Origin: Lachnospiraceae bacterium MA2020
GTDB lineage: Bacteria; Bacillota; Clostridia; Lachnospirales; Lachnospiraceae
Direction: 5' to 3'
Length of the DNA stretch: 59,226 bases
NCBI GenBank assembly: GCA_000746015.1
Contig: JQKK01000023.1
Coordinates: 1-59,226, forward strand
The notes beneath the pieces are model-generated. The model had not been told where the DNA came from and did no database searches. It saw only the letters and a list, made by a program, of their open reading frames with translations. The position numbers and the translations under genes were made by a program. Numbering within the stretch: position 1 is the stretch's first letter; each line of letters begins with the position of its first letter. Below, one piece after another: positions 7,695 through 17,023 of the stretch.

Positions 7695-8228
7695 TTATGT
7701 TTCTACCAAATATTTTCTTTTACCTACTTTCATCATTAAAATAACAGGTACTATATATTCAAGCAGAGGGAAGAATGATAGAACGCCAAGTATTATTGCA
7801 CTTCCGCCATTAAGCTTCCCAGCTTTCCTGATCCTTCTGCATGCCAAGGCTAATACTACAGAGCTGCTAATATATACTATTGCCATGTGTAACCATAAAA
7901 AAATCGACATAAATATTCCCATAGGAGCTATCATGACACCAATCGAATATAAACCTAGAATTAATCCCGGAAGAATCTGAGGGAACTTGACAAACATTGA
8001 AACTTTTGCTGCAAAATATTCGTCAAAGCTCTCGTCTTTAACCATCTTTACAAGACCTATAATATAAGCTATAAGACTTATGCCCAGCCACAAAAACATT
8101 ACCGCGCTTGAAATATAATCATCCACAGGCTTAGGAACTACATTTGAAATTCCATATATTGCAAACATCAGACCAAGCCATATATAGTAATTCAATGCCA
8201 GTGGTGTAAATAACAGATACTTTTTCAT
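7695..8228 (-). CDS. Four-helix integral membrane protein of unknown function
   Basis: A 177-aa hydrophobic protein with four to five predicted membrane segments (near residues 10-28, 38-62, 85-125 and 145-170) and a basic cytoplasmic loop (CRRIRKAGKL). I recognise no family. I prefer the ATG at 8228 because GAGG is seven bases upstream; the upstream in-frame TTG overlaps that site. It lies between parA and a flotillin gene on the same strand but is separated from flotillin by a terminator, so it is probably transcribed alone. Confidence 0.7.
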   Translation of the reverse strand: MKKYLLFTPLALNYYIWLGLMFAIYGISNVVPKPVDDYISSAVMFLWLGISLIAYIIGLVKMVKDESFDEYFAAKVSMFVKFPQILPGLILGLYSIGVMIAPMGIFMSIFLWLHMAIVYISSSVVLALACRRIRKAGKLNGGSAIILGVLSFFPLLEYIVPVILMMKVGKRKYLVET

Positions 8229-8330
8229 AGACAAACCTCACTCTTTTTACATACTTTCTCCATCTAAAAAATTATAACTATAACTTTTCAATTATACCAA
8301 AGGACTACTTATTAAAACATTCAAAAATGT

Positions 8331-8369
8331 AAAAAACGGTCATAAATAACACTATGCTATCTATGACCG
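8331..8369 (-). terminator. Intrinsic terminator of the flotillin gene
   Basis: On the minus strand CGGTCATA and TATGACCG form an 8-bp stem followed by six T, twelve bases past the flotillin stop codon. Confidence 0.8.
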
Positions 8370-8381
8370 CTTCGACATTAT

Positions 8382-9938
8382 TTAATTATCACTATCAGTT
8401 ACTGCCTTTTCTGTTTTAGCAGCTGCGTCATTATGCAACTCAACCTTTATTGCATCTCCAGTAAGATTGACATTCTTATTTACCTTTGCATCATAAGTTC
8501 CAGCCTTAACTATTTCAGAAAAATCAACACCTGTAGCTTCTGACATGGTATCAAACACCTGCTTCATCACAACCGGCATATTTCCGCTTATCTGTGAAGC
8601 ACCACCTTTTCCATCACCTGTATCATAGATGTTTATCTTATCTATAGACGCTAATGGCTTTGCAATTTCTGCTGCCATAGATGGGAGTATCTTTATCATC
8701 ATTTCAGCTACAGCCGCACCATTATACTTCTTATAGGCTTCAGCTTTCTTCTCCATTGCAGCAGCCTCAGCTTCACCCTTTGCCCTTATTGCATCAGCTT
8801 CTGCCTTACCTTTAGCAGCAATACCTGCAGCTTCTGCTTCATATTTTGCCTTGATACCGGCAGCTTCCTGCTCGGCAGCATATTTAAGTGCTTCTGCCTC
8901 TTTCTGTTTCTTTACAAAATCAGCTTCTGCAGCATACTTCAAAGCTTCTGCTTCTTTCTGCTTCTGTACAAGTTCTGCCTCTGCTATTCTTTCAGTCTGG
9001 TACTTATTTGCATCTGCCTGCTTTTCAATAGTTGCCGCAAGCTCCTGCTCTTTTACCAGAACTTCCTTCTGTTTAAGCTCTGCTTCTCTCTCAGCCTTTG
9101 CAATCTGAGCATTAACTGTTGCTGTCTGTATGGACTTTTGCTGTTCCTGCATCTGTATTTCATATGCTGCATCTGCGACAGCCTTTGCAGTATCAGCCTT
9201 CTGCTTAAGCTCAGCCTGCTTAATTGACAAAGCCGTATTCTTTTCTGCTATCTCAGTCTGAGACTGTACCCTGGCATCATTTGCAAGTTTATCAGCCTCA
9301 GCCTTTGCTACAGCTATATCTCTTTCTGCTTCAGCCTTTGCAATAGCTGCATCTTTCTTAATCTTTGATGTATTATCCATTCCGAGATCAGTTATAAGAC
9401 CATTCTCATCTGTAACATTCTGGATATTACATGAAAGGATCTCTATGCCAAGCTTCTGCATATCTCTGGAAGCCTTTTCCATTACCTGATCAGAAAAACT
9501 GTCTCTATCAGTATTTATGGCCTTAAGAGAAAGTGTTCCAATGATCTCACGAAGATTTCCCTGTAAAGAATCCTGAAGGTCTACCGTAATGGACTCTGGA
9601 TTTCTATTAAGAAAGTTCTTTGCTGCAAGCTGTATGGACTCATGATCCGGAGCTATACGAACCTTTGCTACTGCATCAACATTTACATTGATGAAATCGT
9701 TTGTAGGAACAGATAATCCTGTTTTAATATCTACTGTCATCTGTCCTAAATAAAGCTTATCCACTCTTTCCAAAAACGGGATCTTAATTCCGGCTCTACC
9801 AATAAGTATTCTTGGATTTTTGTGCATTCCGGATATGATAAATGCCCTGTCTGGCGGAGCCTTTACGTATCCTGAAGCCAAAATAGCTAAAACTGCAATT
9901 ACTGCGATTGCAATAATTCCATAAAATACAAGTTCCAT
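8382..9938 (-). CDS. Flotillin-like SPFH/Band-7 membrane scaffold protein
   Basis: A 518-aa protein with one N-terminal membrane segment (residues 2-24), an SPFH domain (about 25-200; APPDRAFIISG, DSLQGNLREIIGTLS) and a long Ala/Glu/Lys coiled-coil region with repeats such as QKEAEALKYAAEADFVKK, ending in a C-terminal assembly segment. Flotillins form membrane microdomain scaffolds and affect membrane fluidity and signalling. I start at the ATG at 9938 behind AGGAGGG; the 20 upstream in-frame codons lack a site. The coiled coil contains a near-exact internal duplication (VQKQKEAEALKYAAE / VKKQKEAEALKYAAE). No NfeD partner gene is adjacent, which is unusual for bacterial flotillins. Confidence 0.9.
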   Translation of the reverse strand: MELVFYGIIAIAVIAVLAILASGYVKAPPDRAFIISGMHKNPRILIGRAGIKIPFLERVDKLYLGQMTVDIKTGLSVPTNDFINVNVDAVAKVRIAPDHESIQLAAKNFLNRNPESITVDLQDSLQGNLREIIGTLSLKAINTDRDSFSDQVMEKASRDMQKLGIEILSCNIQNVTDENGLITDLGMDNTSKIKKDAAIAKAEAERDIAVAKAEADKLANDARVQSQTEIAEKNTALSIKQAELKQKADTAKAVADAAYEIQMQEQQKSIQTATVNAQIAKAEREAELKQKEVLVKEQELAATIEKQADANKYQTERIAEAELVQKQKEAEALKYAAEADFVKKQKEAEALKYAAEQEAAGIKAKYEAEAAGIAAKGKAEADAIRAKGEAEAAAMEKKAEAYKKYNGAAVAEMMIKILPSMAAEIAKPLASIDKINIYDTGDGKGGASQISGNMPVVMKQVFDTMSEATGVDFSEIVKAGTYDAKVNKNVNLTGDAIKVELHNDAAAKTEKAVTDSDN

Positions 9939-10133
9939 TTTCCCTCCTCTTGCGATTAAGCAATTTAATTGTTCTAATATTGATACATTATATAACATTT
10001 AAACCGCTTGTTTTCCGTTGTATACATTAAGTTTTTCTTAATTTTTACACCTTCCGTCAGTATGGTAAATACATTTGATTTATGGTAGACTTTTCTAGTA
10101 TTTATTTATTTTTTAGAAGAAAGAAGGAATACT

Positions 10134-10796
10134 ATGACTCGTGAAACAATGGCAAAAATGATAGACCACACCCTGCTTAAGCAGAATGCATCTGAAGATC
10201 AGATCAAAAAACTGTGTGCAGAAGCAAAAGAATATGGATTTTGGTCTGTCTGCATAAATCCATGCTATGTTGCACTCTGTGCTGAAGAGCTTAAAGATTC
10301 AGATGTAAAAGTATGTACTGTAGTAGGTTTTCCTCTCGGAGCTTCCACAACCGAGACAACTGTATTTCAGTCTGTAGAAGCGATTAAAAATGGGGCTTCT
10401 GAGATTGATATGGTAATAAATGTTGGTGCTATAAAATCCGGAAATTGGGATTTTGTATATAACGATATCAAAGCTGTCGCTGACGCAGTAAAGGCTAATG
10501 GCGGACTTCTCAAGGTAATTATTGAAACATGCCTTCTTTCAGATGATGAAAAGGTTAAGGCCTGTGAAATTTCTAAAAAAGCTGGTGCAGACTTTGTAAA
10601 GACCTCTACCGGATTTTCTACAGGTGGGGCAACTGTTGATGATATAAAACTTATGCGCAATACTGTAGGTCCTGATATGGGTGTAAAGGCATCTGGTGGA
10701 ATACATAACGCAAAAGAAGCTCTTGCAATGGCTGAAGCCGGAGCATCACGTATCGGAGCAAGTGCAGGTATTGAGATACTAAATGGACTAAATTAA
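10134..10796 (+). CDS. deoC: Deoxyribose-phosphate aldolase
   Basis: Cytosolic class I aldolase that splits 2-deoxyribose 5-phosphate into glyceraldehyde 3-phosphate and acetaldehyde in nucleoside salvage. The 220-aa length is normal. The Schiff-base lysine is in F-V-K-T-S-T-G-F and the second active-site lysine in G-V-K-A-S-G-G-I; the N-terminal I-D-H-T-L-L is the family signature. AGAAGGAAT precedes the ATG and a TTGATT-17-TAGTAT promoter lies near 10076-10104. It is followed after 20 bp by a malic enzyme gene, so the operon feeds C3 and C2 units into central metabolism. Confidence 0.95.
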   Translation: MTRETMAKMIDHTLLKQNASEDQIKKLCAEAKEYGFWSVCINPCYVALCAEELKDSDVKVCTVVGFPLGASTTETTVFQSVEAIKNGASEIDMVINVGAIKSGNWDFVYNDIKAVADAVKANGGLLKVIIETCLLSDDEKVKACEISKKAGADFVKTSTGFSTGGATVDDIKLMRNTVGPDMGVKASGGIHNAKEALAMAEAGASRIGASAGIEILNGLN

Positions 10797-10816
10797 AAAA
10801 GGAGACAGAATTAAAA

Positions 10817-11992
10817 ATGGATTACGCAAAGGAATCACTTAAGCTCCACGAACAATGGAAAGGAAAGATTGAAGTAATTGCAACTGTACCTGTAGAGACA
10901 AAGGATGATCTTTCATTGGCATATACTCCTGGTGTTGCACAGCCTTGTCTTGAAATACAGAAAGACATTGATAAAAGCTATGAGCTTACCCGCAGACACA
11001 ACCTCTGTGCTGTAATCACTGATGGAACTGCAGTACTCGGCCTTGGAGACATTGGTCCTGAAGCAGGTATGCCTGTAATGGAAGGCAAATGTGTTCTTTT
11101 CAAATCTTTTGCAGGTGTTGATGCCTTTCCTCTCTGCGTAAAGACCAAAGATGTCGATGAATTTGTAAATACTGTATACAATATTTCAGGTTCATTCGGC
11201 GGAATCAATCTCGAAGATATTTCAGCTCCACGATGCTTCGAAATCGAAAGAAAGCTTAAGGAAAAATGTGATATTCCGATTTTCCACGATGATCAGCATG
11301 GAACCGCAATTATCACACTTGCAGGTCTTACAAATGCATTAAAGGTAGTGGGCAAGAATAAAAAGGATGTCAGGATCGTTACATCCGGTGCCGGTGCCGC
11401 AGCAATTTCAGTCGTTAAGCTTCTTCTTTCTGCCGGTTTTGAAAACATTACTATGTGTGATCGAAACGGCGCTATCTATGAAGGCCGTGAAAACGGTATG
11501 AACTGGATAAAAACTGAAATGGCTCAGCTTACCAATAAAGAGAAAAAACAGGGTTCTCTTGCCGATATGCTCGTTGGTGCTGATGTATTTATCGGAGTTT
11601 CTGCACCGGGACTTGTTACTCCTGAAATGGTAGAAACAATGAACCATGATGCAATAATATTTGCATGCGCAAATCCTACTCCGGAAATTTTCCCTGAGGA
11701 TGCTAAAAAAGCTGGTGCAAGAGTCATTGCAACAGGAAGAAGTGATTTTCCTAACCAGATAAATAACGTTTTAGCTTTCCCTGGTGTGTTCAGAGGTACT
11801 TTTGATGTAAGAGCAAAGGATATCAATGAGGAAATGAAGATGGCGGCTGCTGAGGCCCTTTCCAGCCTCATTTCGGACGATGAACTGAGTGAGGACTATA
11901 TTATACCAAAAGCATTCGATAAACGCGTTGGTGAGGCTGTAGCAAAGGCTGTAGCCGACGCCGCAATCCGAAGTGGTGTTGCCAGAATATAA
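10817..11992 (+). CDS. NAD(P)-dependent malic enzyme
   Basis: A 391-aa short bacterial malic enzyme, oxidatively decarboxylating malate to pyruvate and CO2. The active-site tyrosine is in L-A-Y-T-P-G-V-A, the catalytic lysine region is CVLFKSFAGVDAFPL, and the metal ligands are in FHDDQHGTA. The Rossmann motif is T-S-G-A-G-A-A-A. The protein lacks the C-terminal phosphotransacetylase-like domain of MaeB and so is the minimal form. It has its own site (AAGGAGACAG) and is second in the deoC operon. No clear terminator hairpin follows, only a T-rich stretch at about 12019. Confidence 0.94.
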   Translation: MDYAKESLKLHEQWKGKIEVIATVPVETKDDLSLAYTPGVAQPCLEIQKDIDKSYELTRRHNLCAVITDGTAVLGLGDIGPEAGMPVMEGKCVLFKSFAGVDAFPLCVKTKDVDEFVNTVYNISGSFGGINLEDISAPRCFEIERKLKEKCDIPIFHDDQHGTAIITLAGLTNALKVVGKNKKDVRIVTSGAGAAAISVVKLLLSAGFENITMCDRNGAIYEGRENGMNWIKTEMAQLTNKEKKQGSLADMLVGADVFIGVSAPGLVTPEMVETMNHDAIIFACANPTPEIFPEDAKKAGARVIATGRSDFPNQINNVLAFPGVFRGTFDVRAKDINEEMKMAAAEALSSLISDDELSEDYIIPKAFDKRVGEAVAKAVADAAIRSGVARI

Positions 11993-12115
11993 AAGAACAC
12001 AAAACTTTCATCTTTTTTACTAATATCTATAAATAATTTTATATATTATTTAGGTTAGACTGTCATAATTATACTTGGCATATTTCTAATTCAATAAGGT
12101 AGAGAGGTTGAAAAA

Positions 12116-12976
12116 ATGATACGAAAAAAAACATTATCACTTATTATTGCTGTTTCAATGATCTTTAGTACCGGCAATATAGTTTTTGCAAATGAAAACA
12201 CAGCAGAAACATATGATGTATCATCTGCTTATACTGTCGATGATACGGTTGACTCAGAAGCACAGATTTCTGACAATGCCGCATCAGCCAATGCTAAAGC
12301 CCAGTCAACTAATATCAAGGTTGTAGGAATCGGTGGTAAGAAAGATCTTGTAGTCGAGTATAAGGCTGCAGCAGTATATACCGGAAAGAAAATAAAAGCC
12401 TCCGATCTGGAAGTTACCGTTAGTATCAACGGATATCTTGTAGATGCTAAGGCAATAAAAATAACCGGTAACAACAAAGACGTTTCCACAGGAAATACTT
12501 TTAAGATTACTTCTGTTGCATCAAGCTACAAGAATATCCGTTATGCAAACAGCTATAACGGTGCCTATGTATATGATAAAAATGGATCACTGGCAGCAAA
12601 ATCCGCATTGAGAAATTTACGTGCAGATTTTAATTCTTATTTGAAAAAATCTGATGCTAACAAGTTTTCATTTGAAATTGATCCTATCTACATCAAAGAT
12701 GCCGTGACATATAGCTCACTTAAATCAGTTTCAAAAAATGCATTGGTAACATATGATCCAGAATATAAAAATACAGCAGTTGTAACCATAAAGAATGGTT
12801 CTATTAAGAAAGTACAGGTACTTGTCAAAGGTGCCAAGAGAAATAATGGTACATACAAGACTAAGAAATATACTTTAAAGAAAAACACCGACTATACAAT
12901 TAATGGAACAACAATAACATTTACCGGTTCAAACGTTGCTTATACAACAGCTATAGATATTTCCAAGATCAATTAA
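12116..12976 (+). CDS. Secreted protein of unknown function
   Basis: A 286-aa protein with a typical Sec signal peptide (residues 1-26, A-N-A-like cleavage after V-F-A) and a beta-rich, Lys/Thr/Asn-rich mature part resembling repeated immunoglobulin-like strands (KIKASDLEVTVSINGYLV; VVTIKNGSIKKVQVLVKG). There is no sortase motif, repeat anchor or catalytic motif, so it is probably released or loosely cell-wall-bound. I cannot assign a family. AGAGAGG precedes the ATG and a strong terminator follows, so it is monocistronic. Confidence 0.8.
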   Translation: MIRKKTLSLIIAVSMIFSTGNIVFANENTAETYDVSSAYTVDDTVDSEAQISDNAASANAKAQSTNIKVVGIGGKKDLVVEYKAAAVYTGKKIKASDLEVTVSINGYLVDAKAIKITGNNKDVSTGNTFKITSVASSYKNIRYANSYNGAYVYDKNGSLAAKSALRNLRADFNSYLKKSDANKFSFEIDPIYIKDAVTYSSLKSVSKNALVTYDPEYKNTAVVTIKNGSIKKVQVLVKGAKRNNGTYKTKKYTLKKNTDYTINGTTITFTGSNVAYTTAIDISKIN

Positions 12977-12980
12977 TGCA

Positions 12981-13014
12981 AAAATTCCCTGGCAATTTCT
13001 GCCAGGGAATTTTT
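12981..13014 (+). terminator. Intrinsic terminator after the secreted protein gene
   Basis: TTCCCTGGCA, a 5-base loop and TGCCAGGGAA form a perfect 10-bp stem with an A-run before and a T-run after. Confidence 0.92.
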
Positions 13015-13048
13015 AATGCGATAAAATCTTATATTAATTTTTTACTCG

Positions 13049-13063
13049 TCCTCACCGTGAGGA
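13049..13063. promoter_or_regulatory. Putative parS site 5
   Basis: Core TCCTCACCGTGAGGA between the convergent secreted-protein gene and the histidine kinase gene, followed by an A-rich tract. Confidence 0.78.
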
Positions 13064-13074
13064 AAAAATATAAA

Positions 13075-14310
13075 CTATGTAGTTGGTAAAACTACGGTAA
13101 AAATAATCCTGCCTTTTTTCCAATCCACAGAAAGCTTTCCTTTCATCATTGATACTATTTCCTGTGCCATTGAAAGTCCTATACCATATCCACCCTTTTG
13201 TGAATTATGTGAGGCATCTGCCCTGTAAAATCGCTCAAAAAACATCTTATAATCTATATTTGCACCATCTAAATAGTCATTCGATACGATTAACTTTATA
13301 TTCCTTACTCCTCTTGCAAGAGTTATATCTATTGTTCCATTCTCATCACAATACTTTACAGCATTATCCAGAAAGATTGAAATCAGTTCCTGAAGAAAAT
13401 TCTTATCAGCCTGTATATGGATATTATCCGTTATATTCCTTGTAAGTTTCTTTCCTTCATTATTCACAAGGGCAACAAACGCAGTAGCCTGCTCATTGGT
13501 AAGGTTTGTAAAATCGACGTCTTCTATCACAAGATTATCGCGATTTTCCTCCATTCTTGCCATCCTTATAAATGAATTAACAAGCTCTGTCATACGCTTT
13601 GTCTGATGAATCGTGCTCTGTGTCCATTCACTTTCACCACTTATCATTTCGATAACTTCCGTATTTGCGGATATTATAGCAAGTGGAGTCTTTAATTCAT
13701 GACCTGCATTAGTAATGAATTGCTTTTGCCTTTCAAAATTTTTTATTACCGGCTGGACTACATGCTTTGAAGATATACATACCAGGATAAATACAGCTAT
13801 ATAACTTATCAGTCCTATTATCGTACATAATATTATAAAGTTATGTGCTGTTTGTACTTCTGCCGTACAATCCAAAAATATTATAAAAGTACTGTTTCTT
13901 TCCTTCTTTGAGATCTGATATGCATAAGTATGCTTCTCTGTAGAAATCCTGCCGTATTGTGCCGTTTTTGTAAGAACCTTTCCTGCCAGTAAGGCTGCTT
14001 CTTCTCTGTCTATAGCAGCAATATGCTCTAGGCTGATATCTTCTATTTTTCCTTTTTCAGCTATTTTAATACTAAAATATCTTGTTTCATAAGGAAACTC
14101 ATCGCTTATAAACTTTACTTTTTTGCGTATAGAGTTTTTACTTACTTCCATTTTTCCGTCCGTACCGCTCAAAAAAGTGAGTTTAGTATAGACTTCTGAA
14201 GTAATGTTATAAAGATTAACAAAGTTTATAGTTCCAAACACTATAAGCATTACTAAAAGCAAAGAGCCCATCGCTACTGCAATAAACTGATATTGCAGTT
14301 TTTTAATCAT
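13075..14310 (-). CDS. Sensor histidine kinase, third gene of the rep operon
   Basis: A 411-aa membrane kinase: TM1 at about residues 9-31, an extracytoplasmic sensor of about 120 residues, TM2 at about 158-180, then HisKA with the phosphoacceptor H204 in NAGHELKTPLA and an HATPase_c domain (N-box DNAVKY, G-box GGYGIGLS). It lies 20 bp after the response regulator gene, which lies 22 bp after rep, so all three are probably one transcript. The sensor domain has no recognised ligand motif. Linkage of a two-component system to a replication initiator is uncommon; it may regulate copy number or simply ride with the replicon. Confidence 0.9.
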   Translation of the reverse strand: MIKKLQYQFIAVAMGSLLLVMLIVFGTINFVNLYNITSEVYTKLTFLSGTDGKMEVSKNSIRKKVKFISDEFPYETRYFSIKIAEKGKIEDISLEHIAAIDREEAALLAGKVLTKTAQYGRISTEKHTYAYQISKKERNSTFIIFLDCTAEVQTAHNFIILCTIIGLISYIAVFILVCISSKHVVQPVIKNFERQKQFITNAGHELKTPLAIISANTEVIEMISGESEWTQSTIHQTKRMTELVNSFIRMARMEENRDNLVIEDVDFTNLTNEQATAFVALVNNEGKKLTRNITDNIHIQADKNFLQELISIFLDNAVKYCDENGTIDITLARGVRNIKLIVSNDYLDGANIDYKMFFERFYRADASHNSQKGGYGIGLSMAQEIVSMMKGKLSVDWKKGRIIFTVVLPTT

Positions 14311-14330
14311 AAAAAAATCCTTTCCTGAAT

Positions 14331-15011
14331 TTACTCAATAAGCTTCAATACAAAACTTCCATCCTTTTCACCCTCTATAGTACTATCTGCATTTACTGAA
14401 TCCAGCTTCTTTCTCAAAAAAGATATATATACCCAGACTATTTCTTTATCAGCATCCTTATCATTTAGCCACACATGATCAAAAATGCATTCCGTAGAAA
14501 GCGTTTTTCCTGCATTATGAATCATATATTCCAATAATTCTGCCTCTTTGTTTGCAAGCCTTATTGAATTTACTGATGAAAGCTCTAAGGTATTTGTATC
14601 AAATACAGTATTTCCAAACTTGAGTTTATCAGGTGAATACTGCTCACGCCTTCTGGTCATTGATCTTAATCTTGCAAGAAGCTCTTTCATAGCAAATGGC
14701 TTTGTAAGATAATCATCTGCACCAGCATCAAGGCCGTCTACCCTGTTTTCTATCTCAGCCTTCGCAGTAAGCATTAATACAGGCGTTATATCACCATTGC
14801 TCCTCATTTCCTTAAGAACAGTAATACCGTCTTTCTTTGGCATCATTATATCCAATACAGCTGCATCATATACATTATTCTTTGCAAAATTACTTGCCTC
14901 TTCACCATCATATGCTGCATCAATGTCGTAACCTTCATGTTTCAATACAGCCTGCAGAGCTCTTGAAAGTTCTTTTTCGTCTTCTGCAAGCAATATCTTT
15001 AAATTATTCAT
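14331..15011 (-). CDS. OmpR-family response regulator, second gene of the rep operon
   Basis: A 226-aa regulator with a receiver domain (acidic pocket E-D-E at 10-12, phosphoacceptor D54 in AVLDIMMPKKDG, conserved T-A-K and K-P-F) and a winged-helix Trans_reg_C DNA-binding domain (about 130-225). It pairs with the kinase directly downstream. GAGAGGC precedes the ATG. The DNA-binding domain is a little shorter than in PhoB-type proteins and has the recognition-helix region VWVYISFLRKKLD. The target is unknown. Confidence 0.93.
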   Translation of the reverse strand: MNNLKILLAEDEKELSRALQAVLKHEGYDIDAAYDGEEASNFAKNNVYDAAVLDIMMPKKDGITVLKEMRSNGDITPVLMLTAKAEIENRVDGLDAGADDYLTKPFAMKELLARLRSMTRRREQYSPDKLKFGNTVFDTNTLELSSVNSIRLANKEAELLEYMIHNAGKTLSTECIFDHVWLNDKDADKEIVWVYISFLRKKLDSVNADSTIEGEKDGSFVLKLIE

Positions 15012-15033
15012 AGCAATAAGCCTCTCAATATAA

Positions 15034-16308
15034 TCAAACCCTGTTTTTTACAAATCTTTTTTCAAGCTCATCATAGTCATATGTTCTTTGTTCAAAGTTA
15101 GTAAATGAATCTTCCTTTCCCATCTCAACAGGTACTTCATAATCTTCACGTATTGCCTTTATTATAAAACCAACAACATTTTTAACATGATTGGTCTTTT
15201 TTGCTACTTCATAAGCCTTTTTTACCTTTTCTACATCATATCCGGCTACTTCAGCTATCGTCTTTATATCTGAAGATGGTATTTTTAGCTTTGAAAGTAA
15301 CATGGCAATATCTATAAGAGCCATTGATGGATCTATAACTACATTATCGGATTCCCTCAGCTCTTCTACCTCATTATTATCATTTAAGTAGATTTCATTT
15401 TCCTCAGATACCTGATCTTCCGGTTCAGAAATTACAGCTATTTCCTTATCATCTATATGAAATACGATCTCTTTTACCTTGGCTCCCCTTCCACCTTTAA
15501 TTACATCATAGGTAACTTCCAATGGAGTATATTCATTAACTTCCTTAATAGCCTTATCAAGGATCCTTCTCTTGAAATTACTGAATAGAGGATACTTTAA
15601 TGTATTATTTTCTTTTGCAAGATTTATAATCCTGTCATAATCAGGCTTTTCTTTTCCCAATTCTTTTAATATGCTCGGCGTATCTTCAGGATTCAGTACA
15701 CCAAGCCTATATTGAAACTCAACTAAATTTATCTTCCAGTCTATACTTCCTGATTTTTTTCTTTTAATGGCCCTTCCATAATCCAGCTGTGACTTTGCAA
15801 GCTCATAAAATCTAAATGAATATGCCGATTGCATTTTAGCGGTATCGCGCAGATCAAACGTTGTATAGTTTGATTTCATACCTACCAGATTATCTGTAAG
15901 ATCGCTATTATATCTAACAGTCAGAACACCACTCTTATATTCAGCCGTCTGTATGACATTAACGCCTAAGAATTTTTTCTGCTCTTTATCCTCAATAACG
16001 ATTCTCCAGTCCAGCAATGATCTTTTCTTACCTTTTGGATCCCTTACAGTAGCTTCATACACTTCATTGTACAGAGAATTCACCGTCGCTCTATCGGTAA
16101 ACTTAATCAGATCCTTTATTGGAATTACAGAAACTACACTATTTGTTTTCTCATCTATGTTTGCATACTTTATTGATAATGCAAACAAGCGCAATGACAT
16201 TATTGAAGCTCTGCCCTTTGCATTTATTACCACATTCGATTTTTGGTACTGATATAAAAGATTACTGTCAATAGATAGTAATTCTTTCTTTTCTTTTTTC
16301 TTTCTCAT
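15034..16308 (-). CDS. rep: Rep_3 superfamily replication initiator
   Basis: A 424-aa initiator of the RepE/RepA/Rep_3 family. The N-terminal winged helix starts LLYQYQKSNVVINAKGRAS; the second has YSFRFYELAKSQLDYG, where F-R-x-Y-E-L is the family hallmark, followed by a winged-helix segment LVEFQYRLGV. An acidic linker (about 300-330) and a C-terminal helical extension (residues 330-424) make it longer than typical plasmid Rep_3 proteins (about 250-350 aa). The protein would bind the 22-bp iterons just upstream of its own gene, opening the origin and repressing itself. AGGTAATGAC precedes the ATG. Confidence 0.93.
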   Translation of the reverse strand: MRKKKEKKELLSIDSNLLYQYQKSNVVINAKGRASIMSLRLFALSIKYANIDEKTNSVVSVIPIKDLIKFTDRATVNSLYNEVYEATVRDPKGKKRSLLDWRIVIEDKEQKKFLGVNVIQTAEYKSGVLTVRYNSDLTDNLVGMKSNYTTFDLRDTAKMQSAYSFRFYELAKSQLDYGRAIKRKKSGSIDWKINLVEFQYRLGVLNPEDTPSILKELGKEKPDYDRIINLAKENNTLKYPLFSNFKRRILDKAIKEVNEYTPLEVTYDVIKGGRGAKVKEIVFHIDDKEIAVISEPEDQVSEENEIYLNDNNEVEELRESDNVVIDPSMALIDIAMLLSKLKIPSSDIKTIAEVAGYDVEKVKKAYEVAKKTNHVKNVVGFIIKAIREDYEVPVEMGKEDSFTNFEQRTYDYDELEKRFVKNRV

Positions 16309-16339
16309 GTCATTACCTGTTATTTTGGATTTATGTAGA

Positions 16340-16874
16340 TTTTACCAGATATGTACGCAAAATAAGTGTTTTTTACCGATAAAGTACACATCTTCATCTA
16401 TTATATAAACTATAAAATCAATAGTCAAACCAATTTTTACCGATGATGTACACATCTTTATCTTATTACCAAAACTGTACATATCTAACTTCAACTATAT
16501 AATTACCACAGAAAATGTTACTTCATTTTTTTACCATAAAAGTACACATCTTTCGAAACGAAAAATAAATTTACGGTTTCTGTACACTTCTTTATTTTTT
16601 ACTTACACCTATAAATCCCATAAATTAGGGGTTTTTAAGCTATTTTTACCGATGATGTACACATATTTATTTTATTACCAAAACTGTACATATCTAGTAC
16701 GGAAACTGTACATATCTTCCGCGATATTTTACCAAAACTGTACACATCTTTCGATGTATTTTTTTACCAAAAGTGTACGCATCTAGTACCGAAAATGTAC
16801 ACATCTAGTACCATAAATGTACACATCTAGTACCGAAAGTGTACACATCTAGTACCATAAATGTACACATCTTT
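16340..16874. repeat. Iteron array and origin of replication (oriV)
   Basis: About fifteen copies of a repeat with consensus TACCNNAANTGTACACATCT lie in the 715-bp gene-free region upstream of rep. The last four begin at 16787, 16809, 16831 and 16853, an exact 22-bp period and two helical turns. Copies further left (near 16370, 16437, 16466, 16531, 16648, 16676, 16699, 16731 and 16765) are more diverged and irregularly spaced. The AT-rich stretch at about 16875-16945 beside the array could be the unwinding element. Together with the adjacent Rep_3 gene this is the origin. I saw no clear DnaA box. Confidence 0.93.
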
Positions 16875-16981
16875 CTTTAAAATTTGGCTTAAATACTGGG
16901 TTTGCGGGGCCTCTAATTTAAATTTAAATAGAATATAAATGTTGTTGTCTATTTAAAAACAACAACAATACTATTTTTTAC

Positions 16982-17016
16982 AAAAAAACAGACCCTCTCC
17001 ATAATCGGATTGGGCC
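16982..17016 (-). terminator. Terminator of the kinase-aldolase operon
   Basis: On the minus strand GGCCC and GGGTC form a short stem with a run of seven T, just past the aldolase stop. The stem is short, so it may be leaky towards the origin. Confidence 0.55.
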
Positions 17017-17023
17017 TTTAAAA

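Noticed and set aside
16340-16874. Array of short repeats that could be taken for CRISPR
   Set aside because: The repeats are 20-22 bp, follow each other without unique spacers, and sit next to a Rep_3 gene. They are iterons.
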